8,205 nucleotides of DNA, from positions 1 to 8,205 of the forward strand of contig DASYYE010000149.1 of NCBI GenBank assembly GCA_035946955.1, written 5' to 3'. This document shows, one piece after another, positions 1 to 6,587 of this stretch. This DNA comes from DASYYE01 sp035946955. GTDB lineage: Bacteria > Actinomycetota > Actinomycetes > Streptosporangiales > Streptosporangiaceae. Position numbers and translations under genes: made by a program. Numbering within the stretch: position 1 is the first letter of the stretch; each line of letters begins with the position of its first letter. A model generated the notes under the pieces. It was not told the DNA's origin. It was given only the letters and a program-made list of their open reading frames with translations, and ran no database searches.

Positions 1-164
1 GCTGACATGGCCCGGAACCACGCCAGCCGCTTGTCCATGGCGGCCATGGCCGCGGTCCCCAGCGACCCCATGGACCGCTCCAGCCGCTCGATCGTGGCCG
101 CCTGCACCCGCCCAGCCTGACGGGCCTGCCCGTTCCCCGCCTGGTCTGGCTGTACTGCCCGCAT
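1..164 (-). CDS. PucR/FasR-type transcriptional regulator, N-terminal fragment
   Basis: The first 54 codons of a minus-strand gene run off the left edge. The ATG at 164-162 follows an AAGGTGG ribosome-binding sequence, and the frame is open to the edge. After a Gln/Gly/Ala-rich leader of about 20 residues it reads ATIERLERSMGSLG, then AMDKRLAWFRAMS. I recognise this helix plus 'RLxWFRAM' pattern from the N-terminal region of actinobacterial PucR-family regulators of the FasR type, where it is normally followed by an 'RSWxGLVAQAGI' block (outside this window). FasR proteins activate the fabD-fabH-acpP-fabF fatty-acid synthase genes, which would lie just to the left. AceE on the right, in the same orientation, supports this because aceE - PucR regulator - fabD is a known actinobacterial order. 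The family call rests on memory of a short stretch; the DNA-binding domain is not visible. Confidence 0.68.
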   Translation of the reverse strand, partial: MRAVQPDQAGNGQARQAGRVQAATIERLERSMGSLGTAAMAAMDKRLAWFRAMS

Positions 165-220
165 GCTGCCACCTTGTCACGCCTGGCCGACCTGGGCACC
201 CTCAGCCCGGCAACGCCAGT

Positions 221-251
221 GAGGGGCCCGCCCTAGGTGGGCGGGCCCCTC
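221..251 (-). terminator. Intrinsic terminator hairpin after the sedolisin gene
   Basis: Perfect inverted repeat: GAGGGGCCCGCCC (221-233), loop TAGGT, GGGCGGGCCCCTC (239-251). The 13-bp, almost pure G/C stem begins 20 nt past the sedolisin stop codon. There is no T-run on either side, as is usual for actinobacterial hairpin terminators. It separates the protease transcript from the PucR/FasR-like gene, whose ATG is 57 nt beyond the hairpin. The rest of the 165-271 gap shows no clear -10/-35 pair. Confidence 0.85.
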
Positions 252-271
252 ATGGAACTGGTGGGTTCGGG

Positions 272-2239
272 TTACTTCATAGTGCGCAGGGCGGAGATGA
301 AGTCCTGGCCATTGGGGGATCCGACACCGGTCATGTTGTCGTAGCCCTTGGCGGTGACCTGGCCGTTGTAGCCGAGCATCTGCTGGGTCTGCTGGTCGAA
401 CATGGCCAGCAGCGGGACGTTACTGCACTGGAAGGCGGTCGGGCACAGCGCGCCGCGGTCCGCGGCTGCTGTGCTGCTGGTCACCGGCAGCGTGTCATTG
501 AACGCGCTGGACCCGAACAGCTTGTAGAGCGTCGGGTCGGTGAAGCCGAACGGCATCGGCTGGCCCTGCTGTGCGGCCGTTACCATGCCCGCGACCAGGG
601 GCGCGGCAACGCTGGTGCCACCGACGTCGATCTGCACATAGGTGAGCTTGTGGTTGATGGGCTCCAGCAGGCCAACAGCCATGCCGGTGAACAGGTCGGC
701 GTCGGCGCTGATGTCCGGCACGCTGCGTTCGGGTGTGTTGTGGTTGCCGCCGGTCGAGCTCATCGACGCCGGCACCACACCCTTCTGGTACTGCGGCTGG
801 GTCCACAGCAGGCTGGGGCCCCCGCCAGCGGCGCCGTCTTCGAAGTTGAACTGCCACTTCGTGCCCGTGTCGAGGGTCACGCCAGTGGACCAGCCTGTCT
901 CGAACAGGCGGTTGCCGGCCAGGCCGATCCCGAGCGAGGTGCCACCGACCGCGACCGCGTCCGAGTCACTGGACGGGGAGAGCACGCCAGAGCCGTCGCC
1001 GGAGGAGAAGTACATGCCGACGCCCTCGGCCACCGCGCGCACCAGGTAGGCGTGCTCGATGTTGGTCAGCAGGGCTGGCTGGCCCTCTGTCCCGCTCTCC
1101 CAGGAGTTCGAGGCGACCGAGGCCAGCGGGTGGTTGCCATTGCCGTCGAGGATGGCGGTGTCGGCGTTGAACAGCCCCTGCAGGCCGTAGTCGCCGCTGT
1201 CACAACTGTCGCCGCCGACCACGAGCTGGTTCGCGCCAGGGGCCATGTCATAGGAGACCTCGACGTCGAGCTGCTCTTCCACGGCGAACGCGTCGCCGCA
1301 GGCGCTGCCCTGGCCCAGCGACAGCTCCGCGTAGTGCGTGGTCGCCGGTGCGGGCATGGAGTTGGTCTTGGCGTAGTCCTGCAGCGTGAGGAACATCTTG
1401 TTTGCCAAACCCAGCTCTACCAGAGCGATCGTCTGGCCCTTGCCGACGTTGGCGGTGTTGGCGCCATAGGCCGACCTGAGCTGGCCCGCGGAGTACCCAC
1501 AGACCGACACGGGGAACGTCGTGGTGCCGAAGTGGGCCGGCAGGCCGGAGACGCTGTTCTGCCCGTAGTACTGGGAGCAGACCGCCGTGGGGGTGGTCGA
1601 CGGGCCGGTGGGGGAGTTCTTGACCCGGTGGGTGCGCTCCAGGGTCATCAGCGGTGACGCGTTGACCAGGCCGGTCACACCGAGCACGGCTGAGGCCACC
1701 GAGGCAGGCAGGGACACCGGGCGGTCATTGGCGCGCAGGCGGTAGGGCCCGGCGTTGACCTGCGCGGACGCCTTGTACAGCTTGAGCGTCACATGGAAGG
1801 CAGCATTGATCGTGGACACTGGCGCGCTCGCCCGCACGTAGGAGCGCTGGGAGTCGGTCCGGATGCTGGTGAAGCCCTGGCTGTGCAGCCACGCGGCCAC
1901 CGTGGCGGCCTGGGCTGCGGTCGGCCCGAAGCGGGCGGTGTAGGCGGCAGGGCTCAGGTAGTGACGGAACGCAGTGGTGCCCGGGGTGCTTGCCGCGTCG
2001 GCGAAACGCTGCGCCGCGGCAAGGTTGGGCTTCAGCCAGAGCTCGACCGACAGTTGCTGGGAACCGGCGACATCACCAACGGCCGCTGTGTGGCCGGTGA
2101 ACGGGGCGGCACTGCCAGCCAATGTCACCCGTGCTGGCGTGGGCGATGCCTGTGCGGTCCCGCTCACGCCGACAGTCGTCATGCCTGTGATGACTGCGGT
2201 CGAGCCAATGGCTGCGACCAGCGTCCTGAGTCTGGACAT
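272..2239 (-). CDS. Secreted sedolisin-family (S53) serine-carboxyl peptidase, pro-kumamolisin type
   Basis: A 655-aa exported pro-enzyme. Residues 1-31 are a Sec signal peptide (MSRLR positive start, hydrophobic core, AQA before Ser32). Residues about 35-200 form the pro-kumamolisin activation domain (with FRHYLSPAAYTARFGP), which chaperones folding and is removed autocatalytically, usually at acid pH. The catalytic domain has the S53 residues: Glu321 and Asp325 in the EEQLD motif, oxyanion Asp415 in SSGDGSG, and nucleophile Ser543 in GGTSVAAP. The C-terminal calcium site is recognisable from FNDT (Asp582) and GYDNMTGVGSPNG (635-645 region). Cys221/247, 314/346 and 599/605 could form disulfides, fitting an extracellular enzyme. 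All key residues are present and the length is normal for the family. The ATG is fixed by a GAAGGGAG Shine-Dalgarno and the signal peptide. It is monocistronic, with its own promoter region and terminator. Likely role: extracellular protein degradation; the substrate is unknown. Confidence 0.95.
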   Translation of the reverse strand: MSRLRTLVAAIGSTAVITGMTTVGVSGTAQASPTPARVTLAGSAAPFTGHTAAVGDVAGSQQLSVELWLKPNLAAAQRFADAASTPGTTAFRHYLSPAAYTARFGPTAAQAATVAAWLHSQGFTSIRTDSQRSYVRASAPVSTINAAFHVTLKLYKASAQVNAGPYRLRANDRPVSLPASVASAVLGVTGLVNASPLMTLERTHRVKNSPTGPSTTPTAVCSQYYGQNSVSGLPAHFGTTTFPVSVCGYSAGQLRSAYGANTANVGKGQTIALVELGLANKMFLTLQDYAKTNSMPAPATTHYAELSLGQGSACGDAFAVEEQLDVEVSYDMAPGANQLVVGGDSCDSGDYGLQGLFNADTAILDGNGNHPLASVASNSWESGTEGQPALLTNIEHAYLVRAVAEGVGMYFSSGDGSGVLSPSSDSDAVAVGGTSLGIGLAGNRLFETGWSTGVTLDTGTKWQFNFEDGAAGGGPSLLWTQPQYQKGVVPASMSSTGGNHNTPERSVPDISADADLFTGMAVGLLEPINHKLTYVQIDVGGTSVAAPLVAGMVTAAQQGQPMPFGFTDPTLYKLFGSSAFNDTLPVTSSTAAADRGALCPTAFQCSNVPLLAMFDQQTQQMLGYNGQVTAKGYDNMTGVGSPNGQDFISALRTMK

Positions 2240-2242
2240 GGT

Positions 2243-2250
2243 CTCCCTTC
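2243..2250 (-). promoter_or_regulatory. Shine-Dalgarno site of the sedolisin gene
   Basis: On the minus strand GAAGGGAG lies 3 nt before the ATG (AAGGG core 5 nt away). It is the strongest ribosome-binding site in the window and fixes the protease start. Confidence 0.75.
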
Positions 2251-2317
2251 AGGTAGACGTGTCAACCGTCCAGGAGCCCAGCAGGCGCACTTCTCGCTGC
2301 CTGTCGTGCCGCGGTGG

Positions 2318-2335
2318 ACGATGACAACGATGACA
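2318..2335. repeat. Perfect 9-bp tandem repeat in the sedolisin leader
   Basis: ACGATGACA occurs twice head to tail with no spacer (plus strand); on the gene strand it reads TGTCATCGT twice. It begins at about the predicted transcription start, just downstream of the candidate -10. Position and exactness suggest an operator or a leader element. I know no regulator for this sequence. Confidence 0.7.
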
Positions 2336-2339
2336 GGAC

Positions 2340-2350
2340 GAACTATGTCC
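2340..2350. repeat. Shared 11-mer, copy upstream of the sedolisin gene
   Basis: GAACTATGTCC here matches GAGCTATGTCC at 6534-6544 in 10 of 11 positions, in the same orientation. Both lie upstream of minus-strand genes. Here the block overlaps the candidate -10 of the sedolisin promoter. An 11-mer alone could be chance; it matters because a longer shared block lies further upstream of both genes. Confidence 0.45.
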
Positions 2351-2370
2351 CAGATTCAAGAGGGAGTCAG
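2342..2370 (-). promoter_or_regulatory. Candidate sigma70-type promoter of the sedolisin gene
   Basis: On the minus strand, CTGACT (2370-2365) and CATAGT (2347-2342) are separated by 17 bp and resemble TTGACA/TATAAT at 4/6 positions each. This gives a start near 2335 and a leader of about 95 nt. Just upstream (2371-2396) lies an unusually A/T-rich purine run (plus strand TTTGAGAAAAAGAAGATG) in a GC-rich genome, which could act as an UP-like element; it is flanked by weak CGATT/AATCG arms. This is inferred from sequence only. Confidence 0.4.
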
Positions 2371-2422
2371 CGATTTGAGAAAAAGAAGATGAATCGGTGG
2401 TGTTCTGTGTCCCTGTCCAAGA

Positions 2423-2442
2423 GGGCTGATAACAGCAAGAGG
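2423..2442. repeat. 20-bp direct repeat, left copy
   Basis: GGGCTGATAACAGCAAGAGG here matches GGGTTGATAACAGCAAGAGG at 6588-6607 (19/20, with 16 consecutive identical bases), same orientation. The left copy is 184 nt upstream of the sedolisin ATG and just before the merR promoter. Its end, CAAGAGG, also occurs at 2418-2424 and 2357-2363, giving three CAAGAGG copies in this control region. Either a regulatory element or a boundary of an inserted or duplicated block. Confidence 0.75.
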
Positions 2443-2456
2443 CGGGCTGGGCGGGC

Positions 2457-2488
2457 TTGACTCCGTACTGGGGTACGGCGGCTAGCTT
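2457..2488 (+). promoter_or_regulatory. MerR-type promoter/operator of merR-trx (leaderless start)
   Basis: TTGACT (-35, 2457-2462) is followed by a perfect dyad CCGTAC-TGGG-GTACGG (2463-2478) and TAGCTT (-10, 2483-2488). The 20-bp spacer (19 if the -10 is read as CTAGCT) is the overlong spacing typical of MerR-activated promoters, with the dyad between the two hexamers. CCGTAC-N4-GTACGG is, from memory, the dyad of the Tn21/Tn501 mercury operator. The -10 ends 6 nt before the ATG at 2495 and there is no Shine-Dalgarno, so the transcript probably begins at or next to the start codon. The regulator therefore likely controls itself and the thioredoxin gene. Confidence 0.82.
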
Positions 2489-2494
2489 GTGGTC

Positions 2495-2917
2495 ATGTCT
2501 GGGCTGACGATCGGGAGGCTCGCCGCCGCTGAGGGGGTCGGTGTCGAGACCGTGCGCTTCTACCAGCGCCGGGGGCTGCTGGCACTGCCCGAGCGGCGGG
2601 CCTCGGGTTACCGGCAGTACTCCGAGGCCGACCGGTGGCGGCTGGCGTTCATCCGCCGGGCGCGGGCACTCGGGTTCACGCTCGGTGAGATCTCGGACCT
2701 GCTCGGGCCCGCGGAGGCCCGTTCCGCTGGCGAGATCGCCCGGGCGGCGCAGGCCAAGCTCGCGGCTGTCGAGGAACAGGTCCAGGAGCTGGCGCTGCTG
2801 CGGTGCAGGCTCCGCCGTCTCGTCCAGGTGTGCGAGCACGGCGACAACGACGACTGCGTGGCCCTGCGCCTGAGCGAACCCACGGTCATCTCACAGAATG
2901 GACAGGGACAGCCATGA
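2495..2917 (+). CDS. MerR-family metal-responsive transcriptional regulator (CueR-like ligand set)
   Basis: A 140-aa MerR protein. Residues 4-70 are the winged-helix DNA-binding domain (LTIGRLAAAEGVGVETVRFYQRRGLL, SGYRQYSEAD, FTLGEISDLL), 71-110 the antiparallel dimer helix, and 111-122 a metal loop VCEHGDNDDC. Cys113 and Cys121 are eight positions apart, as in CueR (Cys112/Cys120). Position 77 is Ser as in CueR, where MerR and ZntR have Cys; this favours a monovalent ion such as Cu(I), Ag(I) or Au(I), though Hg(II) cannot be excluded. Cys104 is an extra thiol. I chose ATG 2495 rather than GTG 2489 because the -10 ends at 2488 and the protein then matches family numbering. The stop overlaps the trx start (ATGA, 2914-2917), so the two are probably translationally coupled. 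Normal length, complete. Confidence 0.9.
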   Translation: MSGLTIGRLAAAEGVGVETVRFYQRRGLLALPERRASGYRQYSEADRWRLAFIRRARALGFTLGEISDLLGPAEARSAGEIARAAQAKLAAVEEQVQELALLRCRLRRLVQVCEHGDNDDCVALRLSEPTVISQNGQGQP

Positions 2918-3237
2918 GCCTGGTCAAGACGGTAACGGACGATTCTTTCGAGGCCGATGTCCTGCGTAACCCCAGGCCGGTCATTGTCGAGTACTGGGCG
3001 CAGTGGTGCGGCCCGTGCCGCATGCTCGGCCCGGTGCTCGAGCAGATCGCCACCGAGCTGGCCGGCACCGTGGATGTGGTCAAGCTCAACACCGACGAGA
3101 ACCCGCGGACCGTGCAGCGCTATGGCGTGCTGGCCGTGCCGACCACGAGCGTGTTCTCCGGCGGCGAGGTGCTCAGGCAGGTACTCGGTGCCAAGTCCAA
3201 GTCCGCCCTGCTCCGCGAGCTGGCCGAGGTTGTCTGA
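2914..3237 (+). CDS. trxA: Thioredoxin
   Basis: A 107-aa single-domain thioredoxin, complete and of standard length. The WCGPC active site (Cys32/Cys35) follows IVEYWAQ, and the cis-proline loop is VPTT (Pro76). GVLAVPTT and the C-terminal helix SALLRELAEVV are typical. It is a cytosolic dithiol reductant recharged by thioredoxin reductase. The ATG overlaps the merR stop codon (ATGA) and has an AGGGA sequence 6 nt upstream, so it is expressed from the MerR-controlled promoter. This context suggests a specialised thioredoxin that repairs thiols after metal or thiol stress rather than the housekeeping copy. No metal transporter or reductase gene accompanies it here. A longer in-frame reading from 2803 would overlap merR and is not supported. 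Confidence 0.95.
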   Translation: MSLVKTVTDDSFEADVLRNPRPVIVEYWAQWCGPCRMLGPVLEQIATELAGTVDVVKLNTDENPRTVQRYGVLAVPTTSVFSGGEVLRQVLGAKSKSALLRELAEVV

Positions 3238-3248
3238 TGACGCGGGGA

Positions 3249-6200
3249 TCAGCCTGACACGGGCGAGGCGGTTGCCGTGCGCAGCAGCGCCCGGGCCTGC
3301 TGGGCTTCGGGGGCGCCGATGTCGTCGAAGATCTCCAGGGCTGCTTCGGCGTAGGGGCGCAGCGGCTCTCCGCGGTTGCTGGCTGCGTCGGCCAGGGTGA
3401 GCAGGGTACGGGCTTCGCCCAGGCGGCAGCCGATCTCACGGTGGGCGGCAAGCGCCTTGTGAGCAGCCCGGGCCGCCTGGTCGGCCTTGCCTTCGGCCAG
3501 CACGATGCCAGCCAGTGCCGTCATCGCGTGGGCTTCGAGGACCCGCAGGCCGGCCTGGCGGGTGATGACCAGTGCCCGCCCGATGGTGCCGCGCGCCCGG
3601 GCATGGCACCCGGCGTCCGCCTGTGTCTGGGCGATGCCGGTCAAGGCGATGGCCTCGCCCTGCCGGTACCCTGCCTCGCTTGCCAGCCGCAGCGCGTCCT
3701 CGTGGTGCAGGAGCGCTGAGGTGGGGTCGGCGAGGAGCCGGCCGAGGCTGCCGAGGCTGTTGTTCGCATCGGCCTCGACCCGGCGGTCGCCGGCGTCCCG
3801 GGCCAGGGTGAGACTGCTGCGGGCCAGTTGGCCGGCCTGGTCGTAGCGGCCCATGTCACGGTGCAGTTCGGCGAGGGTGTTGAGGTCGTCGGCCTCGCCC
3901 TGCCGGCTGGCGGTCTCACGGTGCAGAGCGAGCGCCCGTTCGAAGTGGTCGCGCGCCTGCTCCTGCCGGCCCTGGACGGCATAGGCGCAGCCGAGGCTGT
4001 TGAGCATGAAAGCCTGCCCGTTCGGGGCGTCGATGCGACCGTAGATCGCCAGGCCTTGCGCCATGCAGTCAATGGCCTCACCCGGGTTCCCCGAGTCCAG
4101 CAGCACATTGCCGAGGTTGGCCAGGCTGACCGCCTCGCCCGCCGGGCCGCCGGTCTCGCGGTAGATCTCCCGGGCCTGCCGGTGGTGGGCGGCCGACTCA
4201 GCCAGCCGCCCCTGGTCCCGGTACACATTGGCGAGACTGCCCAGTGCGGCTGCCTCACCCTGCCGCCATCCCCCCTGCTTCGCCAGCGCCTGGGCCCGGG
4301 CGAGATGGTCGATGGCCGCCGCATGCCGTGCAAGCCACCGCTTCGCCTGGGCGAGTGACAGGTGCGCTGCGGCCATGGCACGCGGTTCCTGGCCGGCTTG
4401 TGCCGCGGCCAGTGCGGCGTGACCCATGGCCAGCCAGTCCTCGGCGTAACCGCGCCGCCAGAAGTAGCCACGCATCGCGTCGGCCATGAGCCAGGCTGCC
4501 GCCTGGTGTGGGCCGCTCGATGCGGCCCACGTCGCGGTAGCGACCAAGTTGGGCCGCTCAGCTTCCAGCCAGCCGAGGGCGGCGGCATGGTCGGTGAAGG
4601 TGATGCCCTCACCAGCCGGGACGGCAGGCGGCAGCGGCAGCCGCTGCATCTGCGGGAAGAGCAGGGATGCCGCAGCGTCCGTGGTCCGCACGTAGAAGTC
4701 GCAGAGGCGGCCGCGCGCCGCCTGCTGGTCAGCCTCGCTCTCTTCACCGGCCGCGAGACTGGCCGCGTACAGCCGCAGCAGGTCATGGACGGTGAACCGG
4801 TCAGGGGCCTGCTCGTCGGCCAGGTGTGCGGTGGTCAGCTCGGTCAGCAGTTGACGGGCCTGGCCGCCGCCGACCGCGGCCAGTGCCGCGGCCGACGCTG
4901 CGCTGAGGTCGGTGCCAAGGTGCAGGCCGATCAGCCGGAACATGCGCTGTGTCGCGGGTTTGAGCGTGTTGTAGGAGAGGTCGAAGGCCGCTCGTACCGC
5001 GCACTCCTCGTCTCCGTCGACCGCGAGCATAGCCAGCCGGTTGCCTTCGGCCAGTTCGGCGGCGACCTGGCGGACCGGCTGGCGTGGGTGCCGGACCAGG
5101 TGCGCGGCGGCAATCCGCAGCGCCAGCGGGAGGTAGCCGCACAGCGCGGCCAGGTTCTTTGTGGCCGCCGGGTCGGCGCCGGTCCGGCCGGTGCCCAGCA
5201 GGCTGGCGAGCAGGGCGCAGGCCTCTGTCCCGGGCATGACGCCAAGCCGCAGCGGCCGGGCTCCCTCGCGGACGGTCAGGCCGATGAGCTGGTCGCGGCT
5301 GGTGACCAGCGTCAGGCAGCCAGCACCCCCGGGCAGCAGCGGGCGCACCTGGTCGGGGCCGGCCGCGTTGTCCAGCACGACCAGCACCCGCCGGTCCGCC
5401 AGCAGGCTGCGGTACAGCGCGCCTGCCTCGGTGACGTCAGCCGGGACCTGCTCGGCTGGGACGCCGAGCGCTCGCAGGAACCCGGCGAGTGCCCGGTCCG
5501 GGGTCACCGGGCCACCGCTGGCGTACCCGCAGAGGTTGATATAGAGCTGACCATCGGGGAAAAGGCCGCGGTGCCGGTGCGCCCAGTGGACGGCGAGCGC
5601 GGTCTTGCCCACCCCAGCCGTGCCGGTGACTACCGTGATGCCTGCCGCGGCGTCCGGGGCCAGTAATGTGTCCAGCTCGCTCAGGGCCGCCTCCCGGCCG
5701 ACGAACCCAGCCACCACCGATGGCAGCTGCGCCGGGAGTGGCCCACCCGGTTCAGGACGCGCGGGTGCGAGCACCGCCGGGTCGTTGCGCAGGATCGCCA
5801 ACTCGAGCTGCTGCAGCGCGGCTCCCGCGTCCAGGCCCAGCTCGTCGGCCAGGTGCTCGCGGTAGCGCCGGAACACCCCCAGCGCGTCGCTGGCCCGTCC
5901 GTCCCGGTAGAGCGCGAGCATGAGCTGGCCGGCCAGCCGCTCGCGCAGTGGGTTCGCGGTCGCCAGGCCGGTCAGCTCGTCGATCAGCTCGTGGTGGTGG
6001 CCCAGACGCAACCGGGCATCGAGCAGGTCCTCCAGCGCGCCCAGCCTGGCCTCTTCCAGGCCGGCGCAGAGCCGCTCCCGCAGCTCTGGCGCGAAGGCGC
6101 CGCCCAGCACCGGGCCGGACCACAGTTGCAGTGCCTGTTCAAGCAGGCAGGAGCGCTGCCGGTCATCGCCAGCGCCGCGTGCCTGCGCCAGCCAAGCGCG

Positions 6201-6509
6201 GAACCGATGCACGTCGATGTTCATCGGGTCCGTCGCCAGCGCGTACCCCGCGCCCCGGGTCTCGATGTCCAGCCCGGTCACATCGGCGAAGGCAGCCCGC
6301 AGGGATGAGATGTGGACCTGGACCGCATGCGGGGCGGTACGCGTCGGGACCGGCCATGCCAGGTCCACCAGCCGGTCCACGCCAATGGTCTGGTTGACAT
6401 CCAGTGCCAGGAGCGCGAACACCAGCCGCTGCTTAGGGGATCCGAGGTCGAGCCGCTGCTCGTCGGCCCAGGCCTCCACGTCCCCCAGCAGCCGCAGCTC
6501 CAGCCCCAT
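3249..6509 (-). CDS. AfsR/SARP-family regulator: winged helix - BTAD - NB-ARC - TPR
   Basis: A 1086-aa large AfsR-type regulator. Residues 1-95 are an OmpR-like winged helix (LRLLGDVEAW, HAVQVHISSLR, TRGAGYAL), about 97-245 the bacterial transcriptional activator domain, and 265-580 an NB-ARC NTPase switch. The latter has Walker A GTAGVGKT (296-303, Lys302), Walker B VLVVLDNA (Asp380), TSRDQL (sensor, 403-408), GYLPLAL and VHD (574-576, MHD-like). Residues about 711-1070 carry TPR repeats at an exact 40-residue period. S. coelicolor AfsR has the same order but is shorter (993 aa). ATP binding and TPR-sensed partners are expected to switch DNA binding and so activation of secondary-metabolism or stress genes; the targets here are unknown. 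The ATG has no Shine-Dalgarno and sits 6 nt after a TAAACT -10, suggesting a leaderless mRNA. It converges on trx with 11 bp between stop codons and no hairpin. Confidence 0.94.
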   Translation of the reverse strand: MGLELRLLGDVEAWADEQRLDLGSPKQRLVFALLALDVNQTIGVDRLVDLAWPVPTRTAPHAVQVHISSLRAAFADVTGLDIETRGAGYALATDPMNIDVHRFRAWLAQARGAGDDRQRSCLLEQALQLWSGPVLGGAFAPELRERLCAGLEEARLGALEDLLDARLRLGHHHELIDELTGLATANPLRERLAGQLMLALYRDGRASDALGVFRRYREHLADELGLDAGAALQQLELAILRNDPAVLAPARPEPGGPLPAQLPSVVAGFVGREAALSELDTLLAPDAAAGITVVTGTAGVGKTALAVHWAHRHRGLFPDGQLYINLCGYASGGPVTPDRALAGFLRALGVPAEQVPADVTEAGALYRSLLADRRVLVVLDNAAGPDQVRPLLPGGAGCLTLVTSRDQLIGLTVREGARPLRLGVMPGTEACALLASLLGTGRTGADPAATKNLAALCGYLPLALRIAAAHLVRHPRQPVRQVAAELAEGNRLAMLAVDGDEECAVRAAFDLSYNTLKPATQRMFRLIGLHLGTDLSAASAAALAAVGGGQARQLLTELTTAHLADEQAPDRFTVHDLLRLYAASLAAGEESEADQQAARGRLCDFYVRTTDAAASLLFPQMQRLPLPPAVPAGEGITFTDHAAALGWLEAERPNLVATATWAASSGPHQAAAWLMADAMRGYFWRRGYAEDWLAMGHAALAAAQAGQEPRAMAAAHLSLAQAKRWLARHAAAIDHLARAQALAKQGGWRQGEAAALGSLANVYRDQGRLAESAAHHRQAREIYRETGGPAGEAVSLANLGNVLLDSGNPGEAIDCMAQGLAIYGRIDAPNGQAFMLNSLGCAYAVQGRQEQARDHFERALALHRETASRQGEADDLNTLAELHRDMGRYDQAGQLARSSLTLARDAGDRRVEADANNSLGSLGRLLADPTSALLHHEDALRLASEAGYRQGEAIALTGIAQTQADAGCHARARGTIGRALVITRQAGLRVLEAHAMTALAGIVLAEGKADQAARAAHKALAAHREIGCRLGEARTLLTLADAASNRGEPLRPYAEAALEIFDDIGAPEAQQARALLRTATASPVSG
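3300..4379 (-). repeat. Nine 40-residue TPR units within the AfsR-like gene
   Basis: Starting at residues 711, 751, 791, 831, 871, 911, 951, 991 and 1031, each unit begins (G/V/L/A)-(E/Q/M)-A followed by hydrophobic LxxLA, with no insertion or deletion across nine units. At DNA level the 120-bp period is visible as recurring GCCTCGCCCTGCCGG-like blocks (plus strand, near 3652, 3892 and 4252). A 40-residue unit is longer than the classic 34-residue TPR and resembles the TPR_12/kinesin-light-chain style. Confidence 0.85.
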
Positions 6510-6515
6510 GAGCGG

Positions 6516-6562
6516 AGTTTAGGCCATAGTCATGAGCTATGTCCGACTTGCGAACTGGCAAG
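6516..6562 (-). promoter_or_regulatory. Leaderless promoter and upstream dyad of the AfsR-like gene
   Basis: On the minus strand TAAACT (6521-6516) lies 6 nt before the ATG at 6509. CGGACA (6545-6540), matching TTGACA at 4/6, lies 18 bp upstream of it. Directly upstream is an inverted repeat CTTGC-N6-GCAAG (6547-6562), in the right place for an activator or repressor site. The -35 lies inside the 11-mer shared with the sedolisin upstream region (6534-6544). No Shine-Dalgarno precedes the ATG, consistent with a start at or next to A of ATG. Predicted from sequence only. Confidence 0.5.
6534..6544. repeat. Shared 11-mer, copy upstream of the AfsR-like gene
   Basis: GAGCTATGTCC, 10/11 identical to 2340-2350 and in the same orientation. 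It is 25 nt upstream of the AfsR-like ATG and contains the candidate -35. See the partner copy for significance. Confidence 0.45.
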
Positions 6563-6587
6563 GGGCTGCCGACGTGGCGACCCTGCC

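Noticed and set aside
650..1657. 335-codon open frame on the plus strand, antisense to the sedolisin gene
   Set aside because: Arg/Gly/Val-rich with no recognisable domain; it lies entirely opposite a gene with intact catalytic motifs and is the usual GC-rich antisense artefact.
2489..2494. GTG at 2489 as merR start
   Set aside because: It directly follows the -10 hexamer, so it would lie at or before the transcription start; ATG 2495 fits the promoter and family numbering.
2249..2839. 196-codon minus-strand frame over the merR region and its promoter
   Set aside because: It runs across the MerR operator and antisense to a clear MerR protein; no family resemblance.
2803..2913. N-terminal extension of the thioredoxin to an upstream ATG
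   Set aside because: It would overlap most of the merR C-terminus out of frame; the ATGA start at 2914 gives a standard 107-residue thioredoxin.
3641..4786. 381-codon minus-strand open frame in another frame of the AfsR-like gene
   Set aside because: Arg/Pro/Ser/Thr-rich shadow of the TPR-coding frame; no start signal of its own.
4362..5666. 434-codon plus-strand open frame inside the AfsR-like gene
   Set aside because: Composition is Gly/Arg/Gln-biased without motifs; the opposite strand encodes clear NB-ARC and TPR sequence.
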